Assembly: GCF_932294415.1 (NCBI RefSeq)
Contig: NC_065545.1
Coordinates: 41,392,327 to 41,456,326, forward strand
Length of the DNA: 64,000 nucleotides
Direction: 5' to 3'
DNA from: Quercus robur
Lineage: Eukaryota > Streptophyta > Magnoliopsida > Fagales > Fagaceae
Part shown: positions 22,619 through 34,400 of the stretch, piece after piece
Position numbering within the stretch: position 1 is the first letter of the stretch
How the letters are laid out: every line of letters begins with the position of its first letter
The notes under the pieces: model-generated
Database searches by the model: none
What the model saw: the letters and a program-made list of their open reading frames with translations, nothing else
Told to the model about the DNA's origin: nothing
Program-made: the position numbers and the translations under genes

Positions 22619-22630
22619 ACTATTTATAGA
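22619..22630 (-). promoter_or_regulatory. TATA box of the antisense gene
   Basis: On the minus strand the sequence reads CTCTATAAATAGTTCATC, a strong TATA box about 200 bases upstream of the antisense reading frame. It is followed by a pyrimidine-rich leader containing a possible leader intron (donor AAAGTAAGT near 22,497). Inferred from sequence only. Confidence 0.55.
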
Positions 22631-22899
22631 GGACAAAGAGGACAGAGAGACGTTTAATCAGTAATAAATAGGCACGATTAACGAAAAACTCTACGAATGC
22701 CAATGGTAACCGACACATGCATTGCCTCGGTTCATGAACCGTCAGGTAATAATGACAACTGAACCTGGTGGCCCGGAATAGCACGCCTTTTGATAGAGCA
22801 TTAATAGGATATCGTAACCGCCCAAGTTTCTACCTGTTAATCTCCCAAAACGAGAATGCCTTTCAGTTCCTTGATTCTTCCCAGTAGCGGGGCATGAAT

Positions 22900-22912
22900 C
22901 AAGGGGGGCTAA
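22900..22912 (+). other. Polypurine tract
   Basis: CAAGGGGGGCTAA lies directly before the TGTACGG start of the 3' LTR, as expected for the primer of plus-strand synthesis. Confidence 0.75.
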
Positions 22913-23495
22913 TGTACGGCACCAAGGTTCCCGAACCCAATTGGGCCTTGGATTCAGGCCTAGCAACACGGCCCACATTTTCAATCCCTTTTTACTCCAC
23001 CCTCACAAACTACAAGTCCAAGTCTCATCACCTAACCATTGCTCGGCGTGAAATTTCCGAATAATAAAGAAAGACTGAAATCTGAACACACCATAGCATG
23101 CTCAGCAGTTTCCAGGAAACATTACTGCCGAGCATTATCACTTGAGTTGGAACCAAGTTCCAAGGCCACATTCGCCACATTCCACTCTCACCTAAACATC
23201 CACTTACAACAGATGATATTGGACCTTCAATTGCACTAACTATTGCAGTAATCATGATCTCTCCACTAATTTAGAACTATAAATATGAGAAGTTGGGAAA
23301 GGAAAATGGTTGTTGAGAGGTTCACAAAAAGAGAGAGAGAGTAGAGCAAAACAGCAATTCAGAAAGAGAGAGGATAAACTATATTGAGTCTCTATGCCGA
23401 GAACGACCCAAAGTAGGAAATCTTAAGCCCACCATATAAGTAAGTTGTGAACCCAAGTAAGGTCAAGCCCAACAGCCTCATTTCCAGAGCGCACA
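22913..23495 (+). repeat. 3' LTR of the Tat-type element
   Basis: 583 bp, starts TGTACGGCACC and ends GAGCGCACA. A TATA-like CTATAAATATGAG is at 23,277-23,289. Complete, unlike its 5' partner. Confidence 0.85.
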
Positions 23496-24709
23496 CCATC
23501 CTTAATTGATATGGAATCCTAACACAGAAAAATTAATGGCTTTAATTGTATTATTATATTTGTTTAATTTTCTTAACGAAATCTCACTAATTAATTAATA
23601 TTAATGCCAACCTGATGGAAGGGGGCCAAGCGGAGACTGTCTGAATTTACTATTTTAGTTCTTGAAAATGAAAAGTAATAAGCTGAGTTTTCAGACGGCC
23701 TACCCATGTATCATTTTGACTAGACTAGTCTATCAAAGACCAAATATTTGCATAAAAGAGCCTTCAATTATTTTTTTATGTTTTCTTTTTAATGAATTTT
23801 GACCAGTCTATCAAAGACCAAATAATTTCCTAAGAGCCTTCAATTATTTTTTTATGTTTTCTTTTTAATGAATTTTGACCAGTCTATCAAAGACCAAATA
23901 ATTTCCTAATATTGGTTATTAGAAAACTATAGCAACTAAAATTGTCCAACATAAATATTATTTGAATTTTACTACTATTTTGATCGCAAACAAGCAATAA
24001 ACGTTTGCGTGCAGAGATTTTTCCCCATTAAAATATCCATGTAAATAAATGTGTTATCTGTGATCAATTCTTGCATCTAATCTAAATCCTGAATTAGCTA
24101 AACATAAATGATTGCTTGACAATTGAGCATCCAACATAAGTTGTTGAAGACGTACTAGGAATCTTTCAACTCAACTTGTATGGGGTTTTTTATGTTTTGT
24201 TTCTTCCATGATATCTTCATCTATATATACAGTAAGAAGATTACAATTTACCAAGGACTAAATTCACTCAGTAAGATTTCTTCTAAGATTTTAAATTGTT
24301 ACTGCACAACACTAAAAAATATTGAACTTTGAGAATGAGAAGAGAAGCTCTATAAGTTGAATTCCAAAACCCAATTCTAAGGTAATACTTTTCTTATTTA
24401 GAATAAAGAAGAGGTAGTACTCTTTCTAAGTAGTACAGCTTTTTGTTATTGCAAAGGTTAATTTGAGAGGGAGAGAAGACTTGGACTACTAGTGAATTGG
24501 ACTTTATTTTACGTTCGAACTAAACTTTGTTTTTCATCATATGGACAATTTCATATTGAATATTCATATGGATAGAAAATAAACAAGAGAAATGGATTTA
24601 CAAATTCCAATTCTGCTGCCAATTCCATATACAACCACATGCATCAAAAATTCAAACTTCAAGGAAGAAAAAAAAAGGAATTTTACAGTACGGTAAAAGT
24701 GTAAAACCA
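23496..24709. other. AT-rich intergenic DNA
   Basis: No gene is visible. It contains the 2.5-copy tandem repeat at 23,728-23,908. The part near 24,710 is downstream of the next gene on the minus strand and probably holds its 3' untranslated region. Confidence 0.5.
23728..23908 (+). repeat. Tandem repeat, about 84-bp unit, 2.2 copies
   Basis: The unit runs from GTCTATCAAAGACCAAATA through GAGCCTTCAATTATTTTTTT to AATGAATTTTGACCA. It is repeated at about 23,728, 23,806 and 23,881, with near-identical second and third copies. Confidence 0.85.
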
Positions 24710-25036
24710 TTACTTGGTTGTTTCTTCATCATGATTACTAAGCACAGTTTTGATTACAGAAGCATCCATTCTTGCTGATTCTTGCTTCACCCATTTGACA
24801 ACCCTGTCGGCTTCCCTACTAATCTTCTCCTCCTCCTCCAATGCCTTCTTCAGCTTCCTTTCTTGTTCCTTAACCGAAAAGGTGCTCAAGTCTGATAAAA
24901 TCTCATCGTTCTTTTCCCACCTTTTGTCGTCTATGTTTGATCCTGAAACCTCGTATCTCCTACCCTTCTTTCCATCGTTCTTGTTGGTGGAGAAACAAAA
25001 GCAACAAACTACTCTTTGCGGAGACTCTGACCCCAT
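24710..25036 (-). CDS. Uncharacterised plant protein, short paralog (108 aa)
   Basis: Single-exon frame starting at ATG 25,034-25,036 (MGSESPQ). I do not know its function. Residues 10-17 hold a Cys-rich patch (VVCCFCFS). Residues about 45-90 read EILSDLSTFSVKEQERKLKK, then EEEEKISREADRVVKWVKQE and SARMD. This C-terminal module is shared with the 238-aa protein encoded at 29,990-30,706 on the other strand, where the Cys patch is GCFFCLS. The roughly 140-residue N-terminal half of that protein is absent here. A heptad-like run of Lys and Glu suggests a helix. The reading frame is intact, so it is probably a functional short paralog, though a partial duplicate kept by chance is possible. Confidence 0.7.
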   Translation of the reverse strand: MGSESPQRVVCCFCFSTNKNDGKKGRRYEVSGSNIDDKRWEKNDEILSDLSTFSVKEQERKLKKALEEEEKISREADRVVKWVKQESARMDASVIKTVLSNHDEETTK

Positions 25037-25464
25037 TAGCAAACTGATCAGAGTTTTAATCAATCAATACCCAGATGTCAAGCTTTGTCCCTTAAAAGCT
25101 GTGAGAGTTCTAGAATGGTTATCTATCTGAGGAAGAGGAAACAAAAATGGAACAGGTTTTGGTGGGATGTGGAGGTGATGAATGATGATGTGTATTTGAC
25201 TATTGGTGGTCATTATCCTCTTATTATTAATCTCTCAATTAACAAATTGCTGAATTGTTGGGACCCAATGGGTATAATTTTCAAAATGATGAGATTGGAT
25301 CCAATGAAAGGCGCATATTCACTTACTATGAAGTTGGTGGAGGGTTACATCTATTGCAAAGTATAATTCTCTTTTTATGTCATTGAATACCAAATCACGA
25401 TATTAATTTCATCAAAAAATTATGAGATTGTTTAATAAATTAAAAATAAAAAAATAAAAAAAAA

Positions 25465-26250
25465 TAGAGATGTTTATCCTACATTGGTTTTGTGTGTCTA
25501 GTGTCTGCTGTTTATAACTACAATCTACAATTACAAAAGTTAGGTCCTTTTATAGTTATACTCTAATTATGTAATGTATTATGAACCCAGTTTAGTATTA
25601 CTATTTACTCAAAAAAAAGAAAGTGGGGATGTTTATCCCATATTGGTTGTATGTATCTAGTGTTTATAACCCCAAAGTACAACTACAAAAAGGCCTAATA
25701 AGTATTATAAACCCGATTTAAAACACTATTATTATTTTTGTGACTAGTATCAGCTGTTTATAACCCTATTTTACAACTACAAAGGTTAGGTCCTTTTATA
25801 GTTGTACTATGGTTATATAATGTATTATAACTCCAGTCTACAACTATAAAGGTTAGGCCCTTTTGTAATTGTACTCTGATTATGTAATGTATTATAAATC
25901 AAGTTTAAAACACTATTATTATTTTCGTGTATGTTCTAATAAGTATTATTGTTTACTCAAAAAAAAAAAAAAATAGGGATGTTTATCCCATATTAGTTGT
26001 GTGTGTCTAGTGTTTATAAACCCGGAGTATAACTACAAAAGGGTCTAATAAGTATTATAAACCCGATTTAAAACACTATCATTATTTTCATGTCTAGTGT
26101 CCGCTGTTTATAACCTTAGTATACAACTATAAAAGTTAGGTCTTTTTGTAGTTATACTCTGGTTATATAATGTATTATAAACTTGGTTTAAAATATTATT
26201 ATTATTTTCGTGTGTGTTTTAATAAATATTACTATTTACTCAAAAAAAAT
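25465..26250 (+). repeat. Imperfect tandem repeats, about 350-bp period
   Basis: GGGATGTTTATCCCATATT recurs at 25,627 and 25,977 (and as a variant at 25,467). Each is followed by GTCTAGTGTTTATAA, an ATTTAAAACACTATTATTA segment and ACTCAAAAAAAA. Nested shorter units around AAAGGTTAGGTCCTTTT give a more complex pattern. No coding capacity. Confidence 0.75.
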
Positions 26251-26350
26251 TAAAAGAACAGTCACTAGAGAAAATGGTGAGATTGAAGCAATTAATATAT
26301 ACCAGTAAAATTCAAAATATTATTGACTTTTGTATCTAATTTCATTGTAA

Positions 26351-26615
26351 ATATGTTTTCACCACCTTTTTGTGGGTCATTTGATTAAAGACATTGTGTC
26401 TTCAATTAATTCTTTAAAATTTCTTTCTTTCTCTTATACGCGTCGGCAAGGCAATTCTTTGGCACATGCACTAACCCGGAGAGAAAGACATTCTTTTCCT
26501 ATTTTAGTTTGGAGGAATTCTTTCCCTTTTGACATTTACAAGTTTTATGTTTATGATGTTTTAGCAATAAAATAGCTTGGTCTGCTTTTTGGCCAGTTTC
26601 TCAACAAAAAAAAAA
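26351..26615 (+). mobile_element. 5'-truncated LINE insertion with 9-bp target duplication
   Basis: This 265-bp insertion is flanked by the perfect duplication TCATTGTAA (26,342-26,350 and 26,616-26,624) and ends in an A-run. Its frame (26,372-26,575) encodes the end of a LINE RNase H: SYTRRQGNSLAHALTRR, then FPFDIYKFYVYDVLAIK and stop. The frame is open but contains only the last about 70 residues, so it is not functional. Confidence 0.9.
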
Positions 26616-26624
26616 TCATTGTAA

Positions 26625-29245
26625 TGTATTATAAAAATAAAAATAAAAGTGTATGAGAAAATGTAATTTTTCAAACTCTTGTTTCATGGATGTAGCTCAC
26701 AAGATCGAAGCACGTAAACTCTCTTATCTCTTTTCTCTATCACTCTATCAAAAATGTAAAGAACATCTAAACTTATGAAGAGAATACGGTATTTTAAGTG
26801 TTAACTTTTTTCATAATTCCAAATTTAATTCCTATAAGCACCTGACCTTGGTTATTTTATTCAAACCAACTAAAGGTCTTGATGGTTTTCCTAAAATAAC
26901 TTAAGCATGTGGTCATTTTGTTCAAATCTACTAGAGAAAATTCATGGTTTTAATAGTTTTATAATATTTTCTTCCTATAACTGATGATATAAGAGTTTAA
27001 CGTCTCAACTTGTTATAGGTACAATTTGAGAAATTATGGGTAGCTTATCTTGTGGAGAAAAAGAGATAATCACTCTCATATTAATAATTAATTAACAATA
27101 TATATTAAAAACCTTGTAACTTAATTGACATCTTTTAGGGTTTTTAACCGAGATATTTAATGTTCAAATTTTTATCTTATTTGCTTAAATTGAAGATAAA
27201 TAGACGATGATTATGGATGGAGAAAATAAATAAATAAGAAGAAGGAGAAGTAATAATAATGATTTGTTGTGGGCCTTGAATAATTTGTGATGTGATGTGA
27301 AGAGCTTCCACGCCTCAAATGTTTAGGTTAATTGATTGTTGGGAGGATTAAGTTTAGGGTTCATTTGAGTCTCAAAAATAATAATAATGATTAGGAATCA
27401 TTTAGAGTTAGTTTCCTCAGGTTGATCTAAAACTGGTTGATTGATTCAAAAAAGTAGCGGAGTGGGTGGATTAAAAAGCGAAACCCTCCAGGCTTATCTA
27501 TGTATATTGGTGATCAGAATGTTGAGTAAAAGCATTAATTGTTGACCTTAACTGCCAAATTCAGCTATCGATGTTTCATTAATTTGGCTTTAGAGGAAAG
27601 CTCCTCTCTATGAGTTTTCTTTTTGGGCGGAAAGGAAAAAGATGTATAGATTCTAAAGTCTAAACCCCCTCCCAGCCCAATTAAAAAATAATTCGTAAAC
27701 CTAAACCAAACATTCATTCTTTAGCTCCTTTTCTCTCTCTTTTAAATATTCCTTGTTGCATATTGGTTGTTGATGACTAAAGCTTGTTTGTTCTTTGCTA
27801 TTTGTTTTAATTAAAGTTGTTTATAACAACTTTTTTTTTTTATATAATGAACTGCAAATTTATATTTTATATTAGGACAGATCATTTGATTCTCAAAAAA
27901 TTTAAAAAGACAGATTATAATAACATTTTTTTATAATAAACTGTAAATATATTTTTATTTTAAGGAAGATTATTTTATTCTAAAAAAAAAAAAAAAAAAG
28001 AGATTATTTTGTACAATAGAAAAAAGAAAAGAATGGTTGTCTTCTTAGCGTATATATAATTGCCTCATTGACTCTTACAAACTCAAAGTCTCAAAGCTTA
28101 GGCTGCTATGTTACATAAATTTCACAAAAAAAATTGAGAATATAAATTTGGAATACTTAAAAAAGAAATCAACCAAACAAAAAGAGCAAGATTTTTTTTT
28201 TTTTTTTTTTGGTCACCACTAAGCTAACCTCCACAAGACACAACACACAAGTCCCTTCAGTTAATCTATATCGCAAACTTAGTAAAAGTACATTCAACAT
28301 GCTAATAGCATTTTGCATTTTAGCTCAATTAAGACTTTTTGGTGTTTCCAACCAAAACATCTATGAATCAAAATCCTCTTCCTTTAACTATTGAATTATA
28401 AAAATAAAATAAAAACTATATTCAACATGTATCTTGTAGAAGCCCATCTCGTAAGAAAAGTAACCATATGAACGGGTATAGACTTATTTGTTTCTTTATA
28501 AAAAACTTGATAGTAGAGATGTCATTTCTTAAAAATTTTGGGTAGGGGCAATGTAAATTCATTAAACCTCAAAAGAAGTTTGTGTAATTTACCCTAAACT
28601 TTAAAAGCAGAAAAATCAAGATTGTTTGTAAGGGTACCCAACTTCCTAAGGCCATAACTTTTGAACCTAAAGTCCAATTGATGCAAAATTGGTGTTGGTG
28701 GAAATATAATTCCATACATTTTCAAATAAATAAATAAAAAACAAGAGAGAGAGAGTCTTTGCTCCAATAACTCAATATATTATTATTATTATTATTATTA
28801 TTATATAATAGGTTTATTTAAAATATTTTATTATATGATGGGTTACTTTGTGCTAATATTAAAATTTGGGTTGATAGGAGAATATAAAGATCAAAGTGCA
28901 AACCCATCAGGTGATACTTCATTGTCAGTGTTACTGAGACGCAAGTTTGGAGTTAGGAGAGCTGAAAAAGACCAAAGATAAAGAAAAATGGTGGATTAGA
29001 ATCATTAGACTAGTGTGCATACAGACAATGATATCACTGTAATAGAACAAACACAGAAGAAAAATTGTTCAGAACCAAATTAAAGAAGAATAGCAGTAAT
29101 ACACCAAATTTCCACAATATTTTTCATAATAATTAAAATAACAAGAATTTTTTATTAATTCTAATTTAAAACCTTCATTTAAAATTTATAATATTATTAT
29201 TATCTACCATTTACAATTTATAATAGCACACTAGTGAAACATTAT
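26625..29245. other. AT-rich intergenic DNA
   Basis: No gene was recognised. It contains homopolymer tracts (27,980, 28,193) and an ATT microsatellite at about 28,777-28,804. The short open frame at 28,209 has no family resemblance. Confidence 0.5.
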
Positions 29246-29571
29246 GTGTGTGTTTGGATAGAACTTATTTTGCTGAAACTGAAAACTGAAAACTGAAAAC
29301 ACTGTAGCAAAATAATTTTTAAATGTGTGAATAGTGCTGTGGGACCCATTTTTAATGAAAAAATTGATAAAAAATGAAATTTGTGGGTCCGTGAACAGTG
29401 CATATATGCACTGTTCACTGCAGAAAGTCAATATTTGCGGTTACTGTTCATTGAACAGTAACCGCAAAACGCGTGAAAACCAAAACGCGTGAAAACCCAA
29501 AAAAAAAAAAAAAAAAAAAAAAGGAACAAAACGCAGCTCCAAACGCAGAAGCTGAATACAAACAGACCCTA
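29246..29571. mobile_element. MITE (hAT-like) with two internal palindromes
   Basis: The left end GTGTGTTTGGATAGAACTTA and the right end, reversed, GGGTCTGTTTGTATTCAGCTT form imperfect inverted repeats. The body contains ACTGAAAACACTGTAGC and GTGGGACCCA, motifs common in plant hAT-like MITEs, and a poly-A run. It has a perfect 28-bp palindrome (29,391-29,418) and a 29-bp near-perfect one (29,437-29,465). The same left end occurs at 63,948. Confidence 0.65.
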
Positions 29572-29989
29572 AATATACAAAAATAAAAATAATTTGACAA
29601 AACTTTTCATAATTGTCAATATAATATATTATCAGAAACATTTTGTCAATTCCTTCTCAAAAAAAAAAAAAAAAAAACATTTTGTCAATTTAAAATACAG
29701 TGAATTTTATGTATATATATTGCATTACTGTCTGTTTTTTTCTTTTTTATCTGTTTTTATTGATATTAGCTCCTAATCTGAGTGGGCCCGAATGTGTGTG
29801 GACCCCACTCGTTGAAAAAGAAAAGTATGAAAATTAAAAGCAAGAAATTCCTAAAGCATGAGTTAGCCGTTGGGGAGAGAGAGAAACATGTTCTACAATC
29901 TTCTTTCCTACTGGGTAACACTGCATTTTTCACTCCCTAAACACCAAAAAAAAAATTGAAGCCCACAGCCAAATTTAGAGTTTATTCCA
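29572..29989 (+). promoter_or_regulatory. Upstream region of the 238-aa protein gene
   Basis: AT-rich sequence with a GA-rich leader (GGGGAGAGAGAGAAAC, 29,871-29,886) shortly before the ATG. No clear TATA box was assigned. Confidence 0.35.
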
Positions 29990-30706
29990 ATGGCTGATTT
30001 CAGGTGCTTATCAGACACAGACGACGAGGAAGAGTCAGCAGCAGTGGAAGAGCTAATCTCACAAGCAAAAGACCTTTGTGTTCTTGAGCAAGTTGCTGCT
30101 ATTCGCTGCTCTTCTTTCACTGACTCTGTCCTCCCCACTGACCTTGAGTCCCGCTTCCGCAAGCTCAAATCTTTTCCACTCACTAATAAGCCTAAGCCGA
30201 AGCCAGATCATTCTGCCAATTCCGATTTTTCGCTTTCAAAAACGCCTCCCAATCCAAAATCACCACCCGATTTGTCAGTGGAAAAGGGGGTTTTCTCAGA
30301 TTTGGAAGAAAACCCAGATCCAGTTTTGAAGCATGAGTCTTCAAAATTATCAAAATCTCTATCTGGGTCTTCGTCATCGATGGATTTTTCGCCTTCTCCG
30401 CCGAAGAAAACAGGTTGCTTTTTCTGCCTTTCTCCAAAGAAGGCATCTTCTCATGATCATCATCAGAAGAAGAAGAGTAAGAAGAGTAAGGAGAATGGTC
30501 TTGATTGGGACATGAACAATGAATTTTTATCGGATTTGAGCACCTTTTCGACGAAGAAGCAGCAGAAGATGCTAAAAAAGGCTATGAAAGAGGAAGAGAA
30601 GATTAACCGGGAGGCCCAAAAAATTGTCAACTGGGCTAAGCAATCGTCTGCTAGGTTGAGTGTTGTTTCGGGCATTCATGATGATGAGCTAAGTGATAGT
30701 AATTAG
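29990..30706 (+). CDS. Uncharacterised plant protein (238 aa)
   Basis: Single-exon, intact frame from ATG at 29,990 to TAG. I do not recognise a named family. The N-terminus (residues 1-60) is acidic then helical: MADFRCLSDTDDEEESAAVE, and later LEQVAAIRCSSF. The middle (60-135) is low-complexity, rich in Pro, Ser and Lys. A Cys patch GCFFCLSPKK near residue 141 is followed by a basic run (KKKSKKSK) that could act as a nuclear signal. The C-terminus (175-225) has FLSDLSTFSTKKQQKMLKKA, then MKEEEKINREAQKIVNWAKQ and SSARLS. That last module is shared with the 108-aa protein at 24,710-25,036. Signal peptide and membrane segments are absent, so it is probably cytosolic or nuclear. Confidence 0.85.
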   Translation: MADFRCLSDTDDEEESAAVEELISQAKDLCVLEQVAAIRCSSFTDSVLPTDLESRFRKLKSFPLTNKPKPKPDHSANSDFSLSKTPPNPKSPPDLSVEKGVFSDLEENPDPVLKHESSKLSKSLSGSSSSMDFSPSPPKKTGCFFCLSPKKASSHDHHQKKKSKKSKENGLDWDMNNEFLSDLSTFSTKKQQKMLKKAMKEEEKINREAQKIVNWAKQSSARLSVVSGIHDDELSDSN

Positions 30707-31420
30707 AAGTATAGTTTTTGGTAATCTTGGCCTTCAATTTTTACACTTTGAAACAATATATAGTATAAGAGCTGTTGCTCTTGACTGTTGTCATTATTGT
30801 AGACAGTCATATACCAGATAATCATGTTTTGTTCTGTTTTTTTTTTTTTTTTACTAAATATATGTTGTAAAGGTGATGTATGTTTGGAAATTGGAAGAAT
30901 TTATTTATATGGAAGTATTGGAAAAATTGTCTTGATGTGGTTCTTTATGTAATGCATTGCTTCTAAATAATTTCCAATGCTTTATATCTATTGGAGTGTC
31001 ATAGTTTACAGTTATGTTTTTCTGTGGACTTCTTTGAATCGCATGTTTCTTGGAAGTTGAAACTACTTATTAGTGTAAAATAATAGCTTCTTATATAGTA
31101 ATTAGAGTATAGTTTTTGTAATCTTGGCCTTCAATTTTTACACTTGGAAACAATATATAGTATAAAAGCTGATGCTGTTTTCGCTATTGTTGTTCTGCTT
31201 TTTTTTTTACTAAAGATATGTTGTGGTAATGTTTGTTTGGAAATTGGAAGGATTTATCTATATGGAACTATCAGCAAAGTTGTCTAGATGTGGTTCTTTA
31301 TGTAATGCATTGCTTCTAAATAGCTTCCAATGCCTTGTATCTGTTGGAGTGTCATAGTTCAATATTATGTTTTCCGTGGACTTGTGTTAGTTGAAACTAG
31401 TGATTACTGTAAATTAATCT
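30703..31420 (+). repeat. Tandem duplication of the gene's 3' end and 3' flank
   Basis: The sequence after the stop (TAATCTTGGCCTTCAATTTT, then ACAATATATAGTATAA, then GGTTCTTTATGTAATGCATT) is repeated from 31,099 with period about 395. Divergence between copies is modest. The duplication gives the gene two candidate sets of 3' untranslated signals. Confidence 0.8.
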
Positions 31421-31429
31421 TATTCCTCT

Positions 31430-34400
31430 TGTTTTGCAGTATTACTTTCTAAACTTAATTTGTTGTGTGAAGTTTTCACCTATTTTAAATATTGAACTAA
31501 TATTCTATTTGCTGAGGTCTAACTAGTCTGCTTCCCTTGTCATTGTGTTAATTGAAATGAGAAGGATAGGAGACTGCAATCTTCATATCAAATTCCATAT
31601 TTGTTGCAGATCAAAGAAGCTTAACAAATAAATAAATGGTGGATAAGAATGATTATGGTGTCCATCCCGGTTACCAAATCCTGAATCTTATCCCTGTTAG
31701 TTCAAAATCAATATACTTAATCATTAAGGGACTCTTCAACAATGACATTGAAGGCCTTGATTCTGGAGGGACAATCGCCTTCAATATATACTGAAGCACC
31801 AACTAAGATGTAATAAGAAGAAAAGATCAAGGGGAACCATGATCAGCAATGTTACTGTTCTGGAATTTTATGTATCAGTTCATATTATTTCATTCTTGTC
31901 ATAACAATAGAATTGATATCTGTAATTTATCATAGGGACTGTATGTGGAAGCAATAATATTTGTTGCAATTAGGCACTTTCACAAGCAGCGCAGGTTATG
32001 TTAATCCTATTTGGCTGATACAATGCACTTTGTTGTGGACCTTCTTGCTCCATGATTCATGGATCTCTTAAAGGATGTAAGTATTTTAAAGCTTTGTTTA
32101 ATTTGTCTTTTCTCAGATTTACAAGTCATGGGGTCATGAAATTGCCTTTCAGGGACTTGTCTTCATGGATCATTCCTTGTGTTGGTGTTGTTCATGAGCC
32201 CTACATTTGTGAGAAGCTTCACTAGGATAGGGGAATTTCCCATTTTATTTTCTGGATGATGTCCATCTGATTTTCACTCTAGTTCATTGACAACGTGAAA
32301 GAGCATTTGAGTACCTGACTAGACTGTTGAAGATAAGAAAATCCTAGTATGATACCATGTGGCTGCAACCACCAGTTTTCACTCTTTTTGTAATTGTATG
32401 TGGTTCTGGGTATCTTTAGCAGCTTGCATACAAATTTGGGGAAGATAGAGGTGAGGAACTTGGGTTTTGATAGTTATCTAGTCGAGGCGCTCATATGGAA
32501 CAAGGATCAAAAGCTCCTCATGTTCTCATATTTCCCCTTCCAGCACAGGGACCTGTCAACACCATACTCAATAAAGCAGAGCTTTCTTTCACTTGCCAGC
32601 CTCAACACCTATTACAACCCCAATAGCCTTGTTGTTTACACCAATATTCTAGCCTGTTTCACGTGTTTTCCTACATTCCAATCCAAGACCATTCCCGGAC
32701 CTTCCAGCTTGTTAGCATATAGCCATTATTTTTATATTATACATTTCAAATGTATGTGTACATATAAGTAACAGGGACACACTCCTTTCCACACCTAAAT
32801 TCTCACCATGCTTATGTATCAACTTTTAATTAGATTTTAGCTTTTTTAAGTAAATGTGGTGGACCCATGTGAAGAGTTGACACATAAGCAAGATGTGAAT
32901 TTGGGTGTAGGAAGTGGTGTGCCCCTACTCCCTAGTTAGCATTACTCGTATACATATTCCTAGATCAAATAATATCAATTACCCTTAACACAGGCATAAT
33001 AAGAGCCTCTCAAGTCAACTATCTTAGCGTATATATAGGGTGCCTCTACACAATTGAAATACACAGACGTCATATACAGATTCTTTTTTCTTAATCTCAA
33101 CATAGTGTCAAAGCCACGACTTTGTGGCCTTCAATAGTTTTTGCTTGTCATTGTGCAACTTTGCTCATCACGGGTCAAAATATCAGTTCCTTGTCCTAAG
33201 ATTGACCAAAGAAAGCAAACCAGAGTCAATTTCGTGCCCTCACGTGCCTCCAACAGCCTTGGTGAGTCATGTCACGTCTCCTCTCGTAGCCTCTCTTTTA
33301 TTGTCAAAATGACAAAGCCCTAAACTACTTAATCTGATTACCTAAATACCCTTATATTAAATATGAAAAACCCAAACTACCCTTAAATTTAGTAATAAAT
33401 AATAGTCCAACTTTCACATGCATTAAAAAAAAAAGTTCAAAATATAATTAAATTATTTTCAAAAATAACAATTTTCATTACAAGAATCCCATTAAATGCT
33501 CAAATTAAATCTGTTATCAATTTTTTTTTTTTGTTAATTACAAAAAATTAATTTTTCATGGGTAAAATACACAAATTACACTCACTATCAAAAAAATTTA
33601 TTAAATTATATGGGTCCAAAAAAATCATAAAAATTACTTTTTTAGCAATGGAAAGCATAATTTTTTGTGCGTGTGAAAGAAGACATAGAGTCGTTTACTA
33701 ACAATTTTTTAAATTTCCCCTCAAAAAAAAAAAAAAACAATTTTTTAAATATGAACTCACTCTAATGCAGAGAAGTTGACTTGACAAATGGCCAAATCAA
33801 AGAGTGAATTGTTGTCAAGCTAACATTGGTTATCGATCTAGTTAGTAGTAGGTTAGTCTTTTTCAACTCAGTGAACCTGACCAAGATGCTCTTGCAAAGC
33901 GATAAGCTTTTGTCAAATGGGAAATGATATGTTTATAATATTTTCAAAACTTTTTATCAACAAATCTTAAATGACAAGTTGTTACTGGTGGGTAAAAAAT
34001 TAATTCAGTGATGGGCTCAAATTAGAACTAATAACAATTTACCGCCTAAGATTTGTTATGAAAATGTTGTGAATATAACAGTTCTCTTATCGAATTGATT
34101 GATATGATAGGTTTGGTCTTTGTCTTTGAGCGAAAAAGTAGCGAGGGTGGTGGAGGTGCAAGTCCCCACTTGAGCTGCATTCATTCGTGAGAGAGAAAAT
34201 AGTGAAAAAGATGTGAGCTATGAGGTAGCGGAGGCTCAAGCTATGTGCCAACAATGGAGGTGTGAGCAAGTTCAAGTTGGAGAGAGAGAGGGAGAGTAAA
34301 AGCAGGAATTATTAAGTATTTTCAGAGTACAGTAACATGGTGCTTCCTCTTTTTACATTTATGGTAGGGTTCATCATGAATGTGAGAAGAGAGAGCACAT

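Larger units (their letters stand above)
12918..23495 (+). mobile_element. Decayed Tat-type Ty3/gypsy LTR retrotransposon, 10.6 kb
   Basis: The left LTR (12,918-13,345) lacks its first about 155 bases; the right LTR (22,913-23,495) is complete at 583 bp. Between them lie a primer site, gag, protease, reverse transcriptase, RNase H, a second RNase H, integrase, a minisatellite, an antisense gene and a polypurine tract. A second, archaeal-type RNase H is a known mark of the Tat lineage, which includes Ogre and Retand. Many stops and frameshifts show that it is dead. Because the 5' LTR is truncated, no target duplication can be tested. Confidence 0.9.

Noticed and set aside
32394-32771. 125-codon open frame between the two gene regions
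   Set aside because: It starts at TTG, has no recognisable domain, and overlaps AT-rich DNA. I found no splice pattern that supports a gene.
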